The translations under genes were made by a program, and so were the position numbers. From NCBI GenBank assembly GCA_029260135.1, contig JAJDDV010000155.1:1-64000 (forward strand): a DNA stretch of 64,000 nucleotides, written 5' to 3'. This DNA is from Phycisphaerae bacterium (GTDB lineage: Bacteria > Planctomycetota > Phycisphaerae > UBA1845). Below the pieces are notes generated by a model. It had not been told where the DNA came from. It searched no databases and saw only the letters and a list, made by a program, of their open reading frames with translations. This document shows positions 54,843 to 64,000 of this stretch, one piece after another; position 1 is the stretch's first letter; each line of letters begins with the position of its first letter.

Positions 54843-55985
54843 TTACTGTTCAAGTAGGTGGCGGGCAATGATCATCCGCTGAATCTGGCTCGATCCCTCA
54901 CCGATTTCACAAAGCTTGGCATCGCGCAGATAACGCTCGACCGGAACCTCTTTGGTATACCCCATACCCCCGAAGATCTGAATCGCGTTGAGACACGCCT
55001 GCGTCGCCATTTCGCTGGCAAAGAGCTTTGCGATCGAGGCGGCAATGTTCGACGGCTCATTCGAATCCGCCAGAATTCCCGCCTCACGCGTGAGAAGTCG
55101 CGCCGCATCGATCTCCGTCGCCATATCCGCCAGCATGAACTGTATCGACTGATGCTCGAAGATCGGCTTGCCGAACGCCGTGCGATCCTTGGCGTAGGCC
55201 AGCGCCTCTTCGAACGCGCCGCGCCCCAGCCCCACCGACATCGAAGCGATCGTAATCCGTCCGCGCTCGAGAACCTTCATCGAGTCGACGAAACCACCAT
55301 GGAGCTCGCCGCACAAGTTCTCTTTGGGAAGGCGAACGTTGTCGAGCGTCGACCCGACCGTGTCGGAACCTCGCATCCCCATCTTGTCTTCTTTGGCGCC
55401 GATCGAGAATCCCGGCGTGTCGCGATCGACAATGAACGCGCTGATACCCTTCGGACCACCCTCCGGCGTCGTCTTCGCCATCACCACGAAGACGCCCGCG
55501 TAGAGGCCGTTCGTGATCCACTGCTTCGATCCGTTCAAGACCCAGGTATCACCGTCCAGTTCCGCCGTGGTCGTGAGCGCAGCCGCATCGCTGCCACAAC
55601 CCGGCTCCGACAGCGCCCACGCACCGAGGTACTTACCCACGGCAAGGTCCGGAAGGTACTTCGCCTTCTGTGTTTCGTTGGCACCGATCAGAAAGTGCGC
55701 ACAGCACAAGGCGTTGTGCGCGTCGAGCATCAGTGCCGTCGCACCGCAATGGCGCGCGACTTCCTCCATGATGACCGTCGCCGCCAAGTCGCCCAAACCC
55801 GATCCGCCATACTCGGTCGGAATGAAGATGCCCAGGAATCCCAGCTCGGCCAGCTTGGCGACGACGTCGCGAGGGATGTTCGCCTCGCGATCCCACTGGC
55901 GCGCACCGGGGGCCAGCGTATCCGCGGCAAATCGCCTAGCGAGATCCTGAAGCGCCACCAGCTCATCGGGAAGCTCAAAGTCCAT
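54843..55985 (-). CDS. Acyl-CoA dehydrogenase (second copy)
   Basis: 380 residues from ATG 55985 ([17 protein letters not shown]); the longer frame to 56066 lacks family sequence. Signature [15 protein letters not shown], then [21 protein letters not shown]. The catalytic glutamate is E363 in [16 protein letters not shown], where the usual YEGTS is replaced by GEGSS, a variation found in several branched-chain and isobutyryl/isovaleryl-type members. It is likely co-transcribed with the preceding and following acyl-CoA dehydrogenase genes. Confidence 0.92.
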   Translation of the reverse strand: MDFELPDELVALQDLARRFAADTLAPGARQWDREANIPRDVVAKLAELGFLGIFIPTEYGGSGLGDLAATVIMEEVARHCGATALMLDAHNALCCAHFLIGANETQKAKYLPDLAVGKYLGAWALSEPGCGSDAAALTTTAELDGDTWVLNGSKQWITNGLYAGVFVVMAKTTPEGGPKGISAFIVDRDTPGFSIGAKEDKMGMRGSDTVGSTLDNVRLPKENLCGELHGGFVDSMKVLERGRITIASMSVGLGRGAFEEALAYAKDRTAFGKPIFEHQSIQFMLADMATEIDAARLLTREAGILADSNEPSNIAASIAKLFASEMATQACLNAIQIFGGMGYTKEVPVERYLRDAKLCEIGEGSSQIQRMIIARHLLEQ

Positions 55986-56181
55986 GAGGTCTGCATCCCA
56001 GCGCTGCACGGGGCAACGCGAAAAGAGAAAACTAGGGTCCTTCCCAAACCGGAACGGCTGGATCAAACCGGGTGCAAACCCGCCTTCGCCGTACCCGACA
56101 CGAACCTACAATTCTTATGCCAACACCGAGCCCAATCACCCGCGACAATCGCCGGAATTCGCACCACGATCGCATTCGCCA

Positions 56182-57357
56182 TCAAGCCTCAGACAGGGCA
56201 GCCCCGTCCCGGGCGAGACCATTCGCGATGACGATACGCTGAACCTCCGACGTGCCTTCGTAAATCGTGGTCACACGCGCGTCGCGATAGAGCTGCTCCA
56301 CCCGACACTCACGCACATACCCACTTCCACCGTGGACCTGAACTGCGCGATACGCAATCCGGTTCGCGGCCTCCGTCGCGTAGAGCTTGGCCATGGAACT
56401 CATCCGGCGATCCGCCTCACCCCGGTCAATCAGCCTCGCGGCCCGCCACGTCAGCGCCTTGGCCGCCTCCAGCTCCACGGCGCTCTTGGCAATCATGTCC
56501 CCCACGGCGGCAAACGTGCCGATCGGCCGACCGAACTGCTCGCGCTGCCTCGCATAGGAGACCATCTCCGAGAGGCAGGCCTCCGCGATGCCGGTCGCCT
56601 GCGAGGCGATTCCCACCCGGCCGCGGTTCAGACCCGAGAGAAAAACGTGCAATCCTCGACCCGGTACATCCAGTTGAAACTTGTCCGGGACGAACGAATC
56701 CGTGAAATGGACGACCGCTGTCTCACTTCCGCGAATCCCCATCTTGCCGTGGATCGCAGTCCGCTCGAGACCGTTATCCCTTCCGTCGACCAGAAAAGCA
56801 CAGAGGCTCGCATCGTCCGACGCCCCCACTAGCCGTGCCAGCGTCAAGAACCAGCGACCCGTCAGCCCGTTGGTGATCCACATCTTCTCGCCGTTGATCC
56901 GAAACCCACCGTCGACCTTCGTGGCGGTCGTCGTTACGGCCGCGGCGTCACTGCCTGCGCCCGCCTCCGTCAACGCAAACGCGGCAAAGCTCCCCGGATC
57001 GCCCCAATGAGGAAGGCACTCGCTGCGCGCCGCTTGCGACGCCCGGTGATCCAGAATCGTCCCGACCAGACTGTGAACGCTCAAGGTTACACACGTGGCC
57101 GGCGAACTGGCGGAAATCTCATGGAGAATGGCTCCGTACGTCGAAAACGGACACCCGACACCCTCCAGATCCTCCGGAACGAGGAGATTCATGAACCCCA
57201 TTTCGCCGAGTTTCGGAAGAACCTCAGCCACGGATGATTCGCCCGCGTCCCACTTGCGATCGTGCGCAAACAGCTCGTGACGAGCGTACTCGCGGGCGGC
57301 GTCAATGAGCGCCACCTGATCATCTTCAACGGCTACGTGATTCGGTACGAGCGACAC
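56182..57357 (-). CDS. Acyl-CoA dehydrogenase (third copy)
   Basis: 391 residues from GTG 57357, with GAGGAG upstream. Signature FALTEAGAGSDAAAV, then HGGSGYVRECRVEQLYRDARV, and catalytic E367 in TIYEGTSEVQRIVIANGL. Sequence differs enough from the other two that the three probably have different chain-length or branching preference rather than being recent duplicates. It is the first gene of the minus-strand series, 196 bases upstream of the second, and starts next to the intergenic region containing the GAACGATCGTTC palindrome. Confidence 0.92.
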   Translation of the reverse strand: MSLVPNHVAVEDDQVALIDAAREYARHELFAHDRKWDAGESSVAEVLPKLGEMGFMNLLVPEDLEGVGCPFSTYGAILHEISASSPATCVTLSVHSLVGTILDHRASQAARSECLPHWGDPGSFAAFALTEAGAGSDAAAVTTTATKVDGGFRINGEKMWITNGLTGRWFLTLARLVGASDDASLCAFLVDGRDNGLERTAIHGKMGIRGSETAVVHFTDSFVPDKFQLDVPGRGLHVFLSGLNRGRVGIASQATGIAEACLSEMVSYARQREQFGRPIGTFAAVGDMIAKSAVELEAAKALTWRAARLIDRGEADRRMSSMAKLYATEAANRIAYRAVQVHGGSGYVRECRVEQLYRDARVTTIYEGTSEVQRIVIANGLARDGAALSEA

Positions 57358-57846
57358 GACGAACGGATCTCCTCAATCAAACGCGAGGCTTCCATCTGGA
57401 ACACTTGCGCCGAGTATAGGCGCCCCTGCGAGCGTGGCCAACCGTTGCGGACCCGTGGACGAGAACACGCAAGCCGCCAACACACGAAAGCCAACGAAAA
57501 ACGGCGATCTGAAACGGAGTTCGGCCGACAGGGAGGCACGCCATCGAGCGCGAATGCAACACCCGGTCGAGCGGACATCAGCGGTCGTGGTGCAACGCCA
57601 AGCAAGTGTCATGCGCCGGAAAAGCCGTTCGAACGATCGTTCAATCGAACGTGCGTCGCACGCTCGCTTTGACCAGACGCCGCGGCCGAGCCTACCGCAC
57701 GCCAGGTGCCGTCGACAGCGACATTCATCGTTCACCCGCGAACACCAACCCAATCCCGGACGCCCCCCAGCAATACAACGAAGACGTAGTTATAGGACCT
57801 AAACGCGCCACCCGAAAAATAATACCAATTTGGTGATTCTTCGCCT
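57358..57846. other. Divergent intergenic region between acyl-CoA and suf operons
   Basis: About 490 bases with no supported gene; frames here are low-complexity and antisense to each other. It should carry the promoter of the minus-strand acyl-CoA operon, though no good box pair was seen. It contains the palindrome at 57625-57650, listed separately. Confidence 0.45.
57625..57650. promoter_or_regulatory. Palindrome, candidate operator
   Basis: Perfect 12-base palindrome GAACGATCGTTC (57631-57642) within an imperfect larger dyad with outer arms GTTCGA and TCGAAC. Its form fits a TetR-type operator, common upstream of acyl-CoA catabolic genes, and also nine of ten fixed positions of the Gram-positive LexA box CGAAC-N4-GTTCG. 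It is about 275 bases from both flanking start codons, and no cognate regulator gene of either type is in the window. Confidence 0.3.
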
Positions 57847-57875
57847 TTGAACTATCACCGATATAGTGCTATATT
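57847..57875 (+). promoter_or_regulatory. Promoter of the suf operon with overlapping dyads (candidate Rrf2 site)
   Basis: TTGAAC (57847-57852), a 17-base spacer, then TATATT (57870-57875), which matches five of six -10 bases. The spacer is AT-rich and contains ACTAT-N7-ATAGT (57851-57867) and ATATAG-TG-CTATAT (57861-57874). A dimeric repressor bound there would block polymerase. The neighbouring gene encodes an Rrf2 regulator, so autoregulation by Fe-S status is likely but inferred. Confidence 0.5.
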
Positions 57876-57916
57876 TGGGTGTGCAGGAACATCGTTGGGT
57901 TTTTCGAGGATGAAGC

Positions 57917-58405
57917 GTGCTTTCACTAACGCGAAAGGCGGATTACGCCATCTTGGCGACGGCCGAGCTGGCACGACGGGGAGCGAACCGAGTCAGCGCG
58001 CGTGAACTCGCCGAGCATACGCGTGTTCCGCTCCCCATGCTCACCAACGTGTTGCATCAGCTGCTTCACCACGGACTGGTGACCTCCGCGATGGGCTCCA
58101 AGGGCGGTTACCGTCTCGCCAGAGCCGCCTCCGAAATCACCCTCGCGGAACTCATCGGCGCCATCGAGGGGCAGTTCCGTCTGGCGGCCTGTTGCGACGA
58201 CGAGCCCGAACTCAACGACCCGGTCTGCGATCTGGCCGAGAGCTGCCAGATCAAGGGACCGGTCAAGCGGGTCCATGACGCCTTGAGGGGGTTCCTCGGT
58301 GACGTGACCCTGGCACAGATTGCGTTTGATCATGTCGCGGTCGGAGGCGTAAAGGAAGTCGACGACCCAGAGAGTAAGGCAGGAACAACCGTCGCGCTGG
58401 AATAA
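57917..58405 (+). CDS. Rrf2-family transcriptional regulator of Fe-S assembly (SufR/IscR-like)
   Basis: 162 residues from GTG 57917, with GAGGA eight bases upstream. Winged helix-turn-helix at about 5-75: LTRKADYAILATAELARRG, then LPMLTNVLHQLLHHGLVTS and the recognition segment GSKGGYRLAR. Cysteines C92, C93, C104 and C110 (ACCDDEPELNDPVCDLAESC) fit a cluster-binding loop like that of IscR (C92, C98, C104). It would sense cluster supply and regulate the downstream suf genes. First gene of the suf operon; the A-type carrier starts 59 bases after its stop. Confidence 0.9.
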   Translation: MLSLTRKADYAILATAELARRGANRVSARELAEHTRVPLPMLTNVLHQLLHHGLVTSAMGSKGGYRLARAASEITLAELIGAIEGQFRLAACCDDEPELNDPVCDLAESCQIKGPVKRVHDALRGFLGDVTLAQIAFDHVAVGGVKEVDDPESKAGTTVALE

Positions 58406-58464
58406 CGTGCCCAAACGGCGGGCGCGGCAGCACGAAAGCGAAAATCGAGAGGAGTCGCAGGCGA

Positions 58465-58818
58465 ATGGCCATTACGTTGACCGAGATGGCGGCAAAGGAA
58501 ATCAGCGGGATCATGCAGCAGCAAACCGAGACCGCAAAGAACGGCGGTGAAGAGCCCACGCAACTCTTCCTGCGCGTCGGCGTCAAGGGCGGCGGGTGCA
58601 GCGGGTTCAGCTATTCACTCGACCTGACGGACGACAAGCGAGACGATGACGAAGCCTGGGAGCAAAACGGCGTCACGATGATCTGTGACTCGCGAAGCCT
58701 CATCTATCTCGAAGGCACAACCGTAGACTTCAAGGACGGGCTGATGGGACGCGGCTTCGTGTTCAACAATCCCAACGCGACCAGCTCCTGCGGATGTGGC
58801 AGCAGCTTCAGCGCCTAG
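58465..58818 (+). CDS. A-type iron-sulfur carrier protein (SufA/ErpA/IscA family)
   Basis: 117 residues. Cluster ligands are C45 (GGGCSGFSY), C109 and C111 (SSCGCGSSF), the family's C-x63-C-x-C pattern. It receives clusters from the SufBCD scaffold and hands them to apoproteins. An AGAGGAG ribosome binding stretch lies upstream of ATG 58465. Between the Rrf2 regulator and sufB, its placement favours a SufA-type role. The TAKNGGEEPTQ insertion near residue 23-33 is longer than in E. coli ErpA. Confidence 0.93.
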   Translation: MAITLTEMAAKEISGIMQQQTETAKNGGEEPTQLFLRVGVKGGGCSGFSYSLDLTDDKRDDDEAWEQNGVTMICDSRSLIYLEGTTVDFKDGLMGRGFVFNNPNATSSCGCGSSFSA

Positions 58819-58941
58819 ACCTGGTCAACGCACCGGTGGCATAAGGATTGGACCCACGTAACGCAGTGGCCCAAACGGTCTATGCGTTCGCGAGCAAGCC
58901 GATCCACTCCGGACCGAGACCAAGGAAGAGAGACCGACAAC

Positions 58942-60447
<1,506 letters not shown>

Positions 60448-60511
60448 TTCACGAAGATTCGGTGAACCGCATCGCGCGGGCTGAAGCCCGCGGCTCAGGA
60501 CTGGCAGAAAA

Positions 60512-61282
60512 ATGCTTGAAATTCGAAATCTACAGGCCAACGTCGAAGGCAAAGAGATCCTCAAAGGCATCAACCTGACGGTGGCCGCCGGCGAGATCCA
60601 CTCCATCATGGGACCCAACGGGTCCGGCAAGAGCACACTCGCGCAGGTGCTCGCAGGACGCGATACCTACGAAGTCACCGAAGGCGAGATCCTCTTCGAG
60701 GGCAAGGACCTTCTCGAACTCTCGCCCGACGAGCGGGCCGGCGAAGGACTCTTCCTCGCGTTTCAATACCCCGTCGAGATTCCAGGCGTCACCACGAACT
60801 ACTTCCTCAAAGCCGCGCTCAACGCCGTACGGAAATATCGCGGCGAAGACGAGCTCGACGCGATGGACTTCCTCGCGCACATCAAGGAAAAAGCCGAGCT
60901 CGTCGACATTCCGCAAGACCTGCTCAAACGCGCCATCAACGAGGGATTCTCCGGCGGCGAAAAGAAACGAAACGAAGTCTTCCAGATGGCCGTGCTCGAA
61001 CCGAAACTCTCCGTCCTCGATGAAACCGACTCCGGACTCGACATCGACGCCCTGAGGATCGTCGCCAACGGCGTCAACCAGCTTCGTTCACCACAGCGTG
61101 CCGGCATCGTCATCACGCACTATCAGCGCCTGCTCGACTATATCGTTCCGGATTTCGTGCACGTTCTGGTCGACGGACGAATCGTCCAGTCCGGCGACAA
61201 GGACCTGGCGTTGCACCTCGAAGACAAGGGCTACGGGTGGATCCGGGAGGATGTGCCCGGCGGCGAACCCGTGGCATCGTAG
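60512..61282 (+). CDS. sufC: Fe-S cluster assembly ATPase SufC
   Basis: 256 residues. ABC-type ATPase with Walker A GPNGSGKSTLAQVLAG, the Q-loop in FLAFQYPVEIPGV, the SufC signature FSGGEKKRNEVFQM and Walker B LSVLDETDSGLDIDALRIV, then H-loop ITHYQRLLDYI. It powers conformational change in the SufBCD scaffold. It lies 64 bases after sufB and 18 bases before sufD. Confidence 0.96.
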   Translation: MLEIRNLQANVEGKEILKGINLTVAAGEIHSIMGPNGSGKSTLAQVLAGRDTYEVTEGEILFEGKDLLELSPDERAGEGLFLAFQYPVEIPGVTTNYFLKAALNAVRKYRGEDELDAMDFLAHIKEKAELVDIPQDLLKRAINEGFSGGEKKRNEVFQMAVLEPKLSVLDETDSGLDIDALRIVANGVNQLRSPQRAGIVITHYQRLLDYIVPDFVHVLVDGRIVQSGDKDLALHLEDKGYGWIREDVPGGEPVAS

Positions 61283-61300
61283 AGCGAGGCTGCGCCTGAC

Positions 61301-62638
61301 ATGATCGAAGTGAAAGAACAAAAACAAACCTACGCAACGCGATTCGAGCGAATCGAGGCCGGAGTCGTCGAAGGCGGTTCCGCGTCGCTACTCGCCATCC
61401 GCAAGGCGGCCTTCTCCCGCTTCACGGAACTGGGCTTCCCCACCACCAAGCACGAAGAGTGGCAGTACACCAACATCGCGCCGATCGCCGAAGCCGAGTT
61501 CGAGCGGATGGAAACCGACACGGCATCCGGTTCGATCGACGACATCGCCCCATTCAACTTCGGCGCGTGTGCTGCAACCCTCGTCTTCATGAACGGGAAA
61601 TTCGCACCGCACCTGTCCGCCGTCGGAAACCTGCACGAAGGAATCCGGGCGCGATCTCTGGCCGATGCGCTGAGTTCGGACGATCCGCTGATCACACGCC
61701 ATTTGGCGCGACACGCCAAGTTCGACGAACACGCCTTCACCGCGCTGAACACCGCCATGATGGAGGACGGCGCGTTTGTCTACATCCCTCCCGGCGTCGT
61801 TGTCGAGCAACCGATCCACCTGATCTATCTGACCTCGAGCGCCCAGCCGGGGAGCTATCACCCACGTAACCTCTTCGTCCTCGGTTCCTCCAGCCAGGCA
61901 ACCCTTGTCGAGAGCTACGCGGGCCTCGAAGGCACCCGTTACTTCTCGAACCCGGTCACGGAAATCGTCACCGAAGCGGGCGCCGTGCTCGACCATTACA
62001 AAATCGTCCGCGAGAGCGACGAGGCCTTCCACGTTTCGACCCTGCAACTGCACCAACATCAAGGCAGCAACGCCTCGTCCACCACGGTCTCCATGAATGG
62101 ACGCCTCGTCCGCAACGACATCCGAACACTACTCGACGGAGATGGCTGCGACTGCACGCTCAACGGCGTGCAGGTCATCGACGGAACGCAGCACGTCGAC
62201 AATCACCTCGTGGTCGACCACGCCAAACCGAACTGCAACAGTCGAGAGTTCTTCAAGAACGTGCTCAACGGCAAGAGCCGAGGCGTCTTCAGTGGCCGCA
62301 TCATGGTCCGTGAGGATGCTCAGAAAACCGACGCCAAACAGACCAACCAAAGCCTCCTGCTTTCCGAAGACGCACAGGTGGACAGCAAACCGCAACTCGA
62401 GATCCTTGCGGATGACGTGAAATGTACGCACGGCGCCACCATCGGGCAGCTCGATGAAGACGCCGTCTTCTACCTTCAATCTCGCGGCCTGGACTTCGAA
62501 ACAGCCAGAAGCCTTCTCGTCTATGCGTTCGCTCGCGAAGTGATCGACGAGGTACGAATCGACGGGCTGAGAAATCAACTCGATGAACTGCTCATCGCGC
62601 GTCTCCCCCAAGGACAACTGCTTCGGGAAAGACTATGA
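61301..62638 (+). CDS. sufD: Fe-S cluster assembly protein SufD
   Basis: 445 residues. Paralogue of SufB that pairs with it. N-terminal helical region (AAFSRFTELGFPTTKHEEWQ) is the usual SufD start, and the beta-helix contains NTAMMEDGAFVYIPPGVVVE and CTHGATIGQLDEDAVFYLQS, where the conserved histidine is present. The C-terminus SLLVYAFAREVIDEVRI is typical. Its stop overlaps the start of sufS by four bases (ATGA). Confidence 0.95.
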   Translation: MIEVKEQKQTYATRFERIEAGVVEGGSASLLAIRKAAFSRFTELGFPTTKHEEWQYTNIAPIAEAEFERMETDTASGSIDDIAPFNFGACAATLVFMNGKFAPHLSAVGNLHEGIRARSLADALSSDDPLITRHLARHAKFDEHAFTALNTAMMEDGAFVYIPPGVVVEQPIHLIYLTSSAQPGSYHPRNLFVLGSSSQATLVESYAGLEGTRYFSNPVTEIVTEAGAVLDHYKIVRESDEAFHVSTLQLHQHQGSNASSTTVSMNGRLVRNDIRTLLDGDGCDCTLNGVQVIDGTQHVDNHLVVDHAKPNCNSREFFKNVLNGKSRGVFSGRIMVREDAQKTDAKQTNQSLLLSEDAQVDSKPQLEILADDVKCTHGATIGQLDEDAVFYLQSRGLDFETARSLLVYAFAREVIDEVRIDGLRNQLDELLIARLPQGQLLRERL

Positions 62639-63906
62639 CAACCGTGGCTGATACGTCGAACAAGACTTCCTTCGAACCTGCAACACACGGATTTGACGTC
62701 GCGCGCGTCCGGCAAGACTTCCCCATCCTCCACCAGAGCGTGCACGGCCATCCGCTTGTCTACTTCGACAACGCCGCCAGTGCCCAGAAACCACAGGCGG
62801 TGATCGACGCCGTCAAACGATTCTACGAAACCGACAACGCCAACATTCACCGCGGCGTTCACAAGCTCAGCGTTCGCGCAACAGAGTCGTATGAACGCGC
62901 CCGTATCCGCGCCCGCGACCTCCTCGGCGCTCGCCACCAGGAAGAAATCATCTTCGTCCGCGGCGCCTCAGAGGCCGTCAATCTGGTCGCGCAGACGTTC
63001 GGCCGCGCCAACGTCACCTCCGGCGATGAGATCGTGGTCTCCCACATGGAGCACCATTCCAACATCGTCCCCTGGCAGATCCTCTGCCAGCAGACCGGCG
63101 CCGTGCTTCGCGTCGCTCCCGTGAACGATCAAGGCGAACTCATCTTCGAGGAATACGAGAAACTCCTCAGCCCACGCACCAAGCTCGTGGCCATGACGCA
63201 CGTGTCAAACGCCATCGGAACCATCGTCCCCATTCGCGACGTCATCGAGAAAGCACACAAGGTCGGAGCGAAGGTCCTCGTCGACGGCGCACAGGCCGTC
63301 CCGCATCTCTCCGTGAACGTGAAAGAACTGGACTGCGACTTCTACACCTTCTCCGGTCACAAGTTCTTCGGACCAACCGGTGTCGGCATCCTCTTCGGAA
63401 AGAAAGACATCCTCGAGCACATGCCCCCCTACCAGGGCGGCGGCGAGATGATCCGCTCCGTCACATTCGAGGAAACCACCTACAACGACCTTCCGCATCG
63501 CTTCGAAGCCGGAACACCCAACATCGCCGGCGGCGTCGGACTCGGCGCCATCATCGACTACGTCAACGCCCTGGGCTTTGGCAACATCGCAGCCTACGAA
63601 CATGAGCTGCTCGCCTACGCCACCGCCGCACTCGAAGCGGTCCCCGAGGTTCGACTCGTTGGTACCGCCGCAAACAAGGTCGCCGTAATCTCGTTTGTCG
63701 TCGACGGCGTTCATCCGCACGACGTCGGGACGATCCTCGACCAATACGGTATCGCGATCCGAACAGGCCACCACTGTGCCCAACCACTGATGGCACGATT
63801 CCAGGTGCCCGCCACCTGCCGCGCATCGCTGGCCTTCTACAACACACGCCAGGAAGTCGACGCCCTGGTTGCGGGAATCCGCCAGGTCGTTAAGGTATTC
63901 GGGTAA
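62635..63906 (+). CDS. sufS: Cysteine desulfurase SufS (type II)
   Basis: 423 residues. PLP enzyme that supplies persulfide sulfur. The PLP lysine is K243 in TFSGHKFFGPTGVG, and the active-site cysteine is C381 in RTGHHCAQPLM. Other blocks: YFDNAASAQKPQAVIDAV, NIHRGVHKLSVRATESYE, VSHMEHHSNIVPWQ and LVDGAQAVPHLSV. The short lobe around the cysteine is that of type II enzymes, which need SufU or SufE. The start codon overlaps sufD, and the stop overlaps the sufU start (TAATG). Confidence 0.96.
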   Translation: MTTVADTSNKTSFEPATHGFDVARVRQDFPILHQSVHGHPLVYFDNAASAQKPQAVIDAVKRFYETDNANIHRGVHKLSVRATESYERARIRARDLLGARHQEEIIFVRGASEAVNLVAQTFGRANVTSGDEIVVSHMEHHSNIVPWQILCQQTGAVLRVAPVNDQGELIFEEYEKLLSPRTKLVAMTHVSNAIGTIVPIRDVIEKAHKVGAKVLVDGAQAVPHLSVNVKELDCDFYTFSGHKFFGPTGVGILFGKKDILEHMPPYQGGGEMIRSVTFEETTYNDLPHRFEAGTPNIAGGVGLGAIIDYVNALGFGNIAAYEHELLAYATAALEAVPEVRLVGTAANKVAVISFVVDGVHPHDVGTILDQYGIAIRTGHHCAQPLMARFQVPATCRASLAFYNTRQEVDALVAGIRQVVKVFG

Positions 63907-64000
63907 TGGGTGACCTCGACGATCTCTATCAGGAACTGATCCTCGACCACAACAAGAGTCCGCGCAATCGCGGTGAACTCGAAAACGCCACCTGCAAAGC
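63906..64000 (+). CDS. sufU: SufU-like zinc-dependent sulfur transferase, 5' part only
   Basis: The last 95 bases of the window encode MGDLDDLYQELILDHNKSPR then NRGELENATCK, the conserved SufU/NifU-like N-terminus. TAATG overlap with sufS indicates coupling. SufU accepts sulfur from SufS in Gram-positive-type suf operons. The rest of the gene, including the zinc ligands, lies beyond the right edge; the first cysteine (ATC, 'xTCK') is probably one of them. Confidence 0.88.
   Translation, partial: MGDLDDLYQELILDHNKSPRNRGELENATCK

Overview
The window looks like a 64 kb piece of a GC-rich bacterial chromosome, most likely from Planctomycetota and perhaps Phycisphaerae-like. This is inferred from the many secreted proteins that end in dockerin-like DxDxDGxVDxxD blocks, an FG-GAP/TSP3 protein with an IPTL-CTERM-like tail, several ECF sigma factors, a zinc-ribbon SpoVG, and a sufBCDS-sufU cluster. 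No rRNA, convincing tRNA, CRISPR array or intact mobile element was seen. Start codons were chosen mainly by Shine-Dalgarno match and by family N-termini.

Layout. 0.7-3.3 kb: Fe(III)-type ABC permease and overlapping substrate-binding lipoprotein, with no ATPase gene beside them. 4.3-7.3 kb: PrpB-type 2-methylisocitrate lyase, a mitochondrial-type citrate synthase and a Sir2 deacylase. 7.9-11 kb: FlgM-like protein, UVR-motif protein, radical SAM enzyme and an unknown protein. 11.4-17.7 kb: housekeeping genes (ispE, spoVG-like, glycyl-tRNA synthetase, efp, a divergent Nramp relative, smpB). 17.8-21.9 kb: ECF sigma, zinc-finger anti-sigma, exported PDZ protein, trmB.

22-38.3 kb is an exported-protein region. 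It has an IPTL-CTERM FG-GAP protein with a possible cohesin-like domain, four proteins with dockerin-like ends (two of them paralogous five-haem cytochromes), a second ECF sigma/membrane-protein pair, a CehA/McbA-type metallohydrolase and the remnant of an IS5-type transposase. 38.3-47.2 kb: three glycosyltransferases, gpmI, an NDUFA9-like oxidoreductase and panD.

47.4-57.4 kb: a minus-strand acyl-CoA catabolic cluster with three acyl-CoA dehydrogenases, a 3-hydroxyacyl-CoA dehydrogenase, the catalytic subunit of an acyl-CoA mutase, and its B12 domain fused to a MeaB-type GTPase. Two small defence/toxin-like modules sit inside this cluster: MntA/HepT, and an AAA ATPase with a DUF4276 protein. 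A 54-codon membrane-protein reading frame with an in-frame TGA lies at its end.

57.9-64 kb: the Fe-S assembly operon, with an Rrf2 regulator, an A-type carrier, sufB, sufC, sufD, sufS and the start of sufU. The Rrf2 gene has a promoter that overlaps AT-rich dyads.

Metabolic reading (inference): the mutase cluster and the PrpB/citrate synthase pair would both channel short or branched acyl-CoA and propionyl-CoA into the TCA cycle, while the iron importer and Suf operon would supply iron and Fe-S clusters to the haem and Fe-S proteins.
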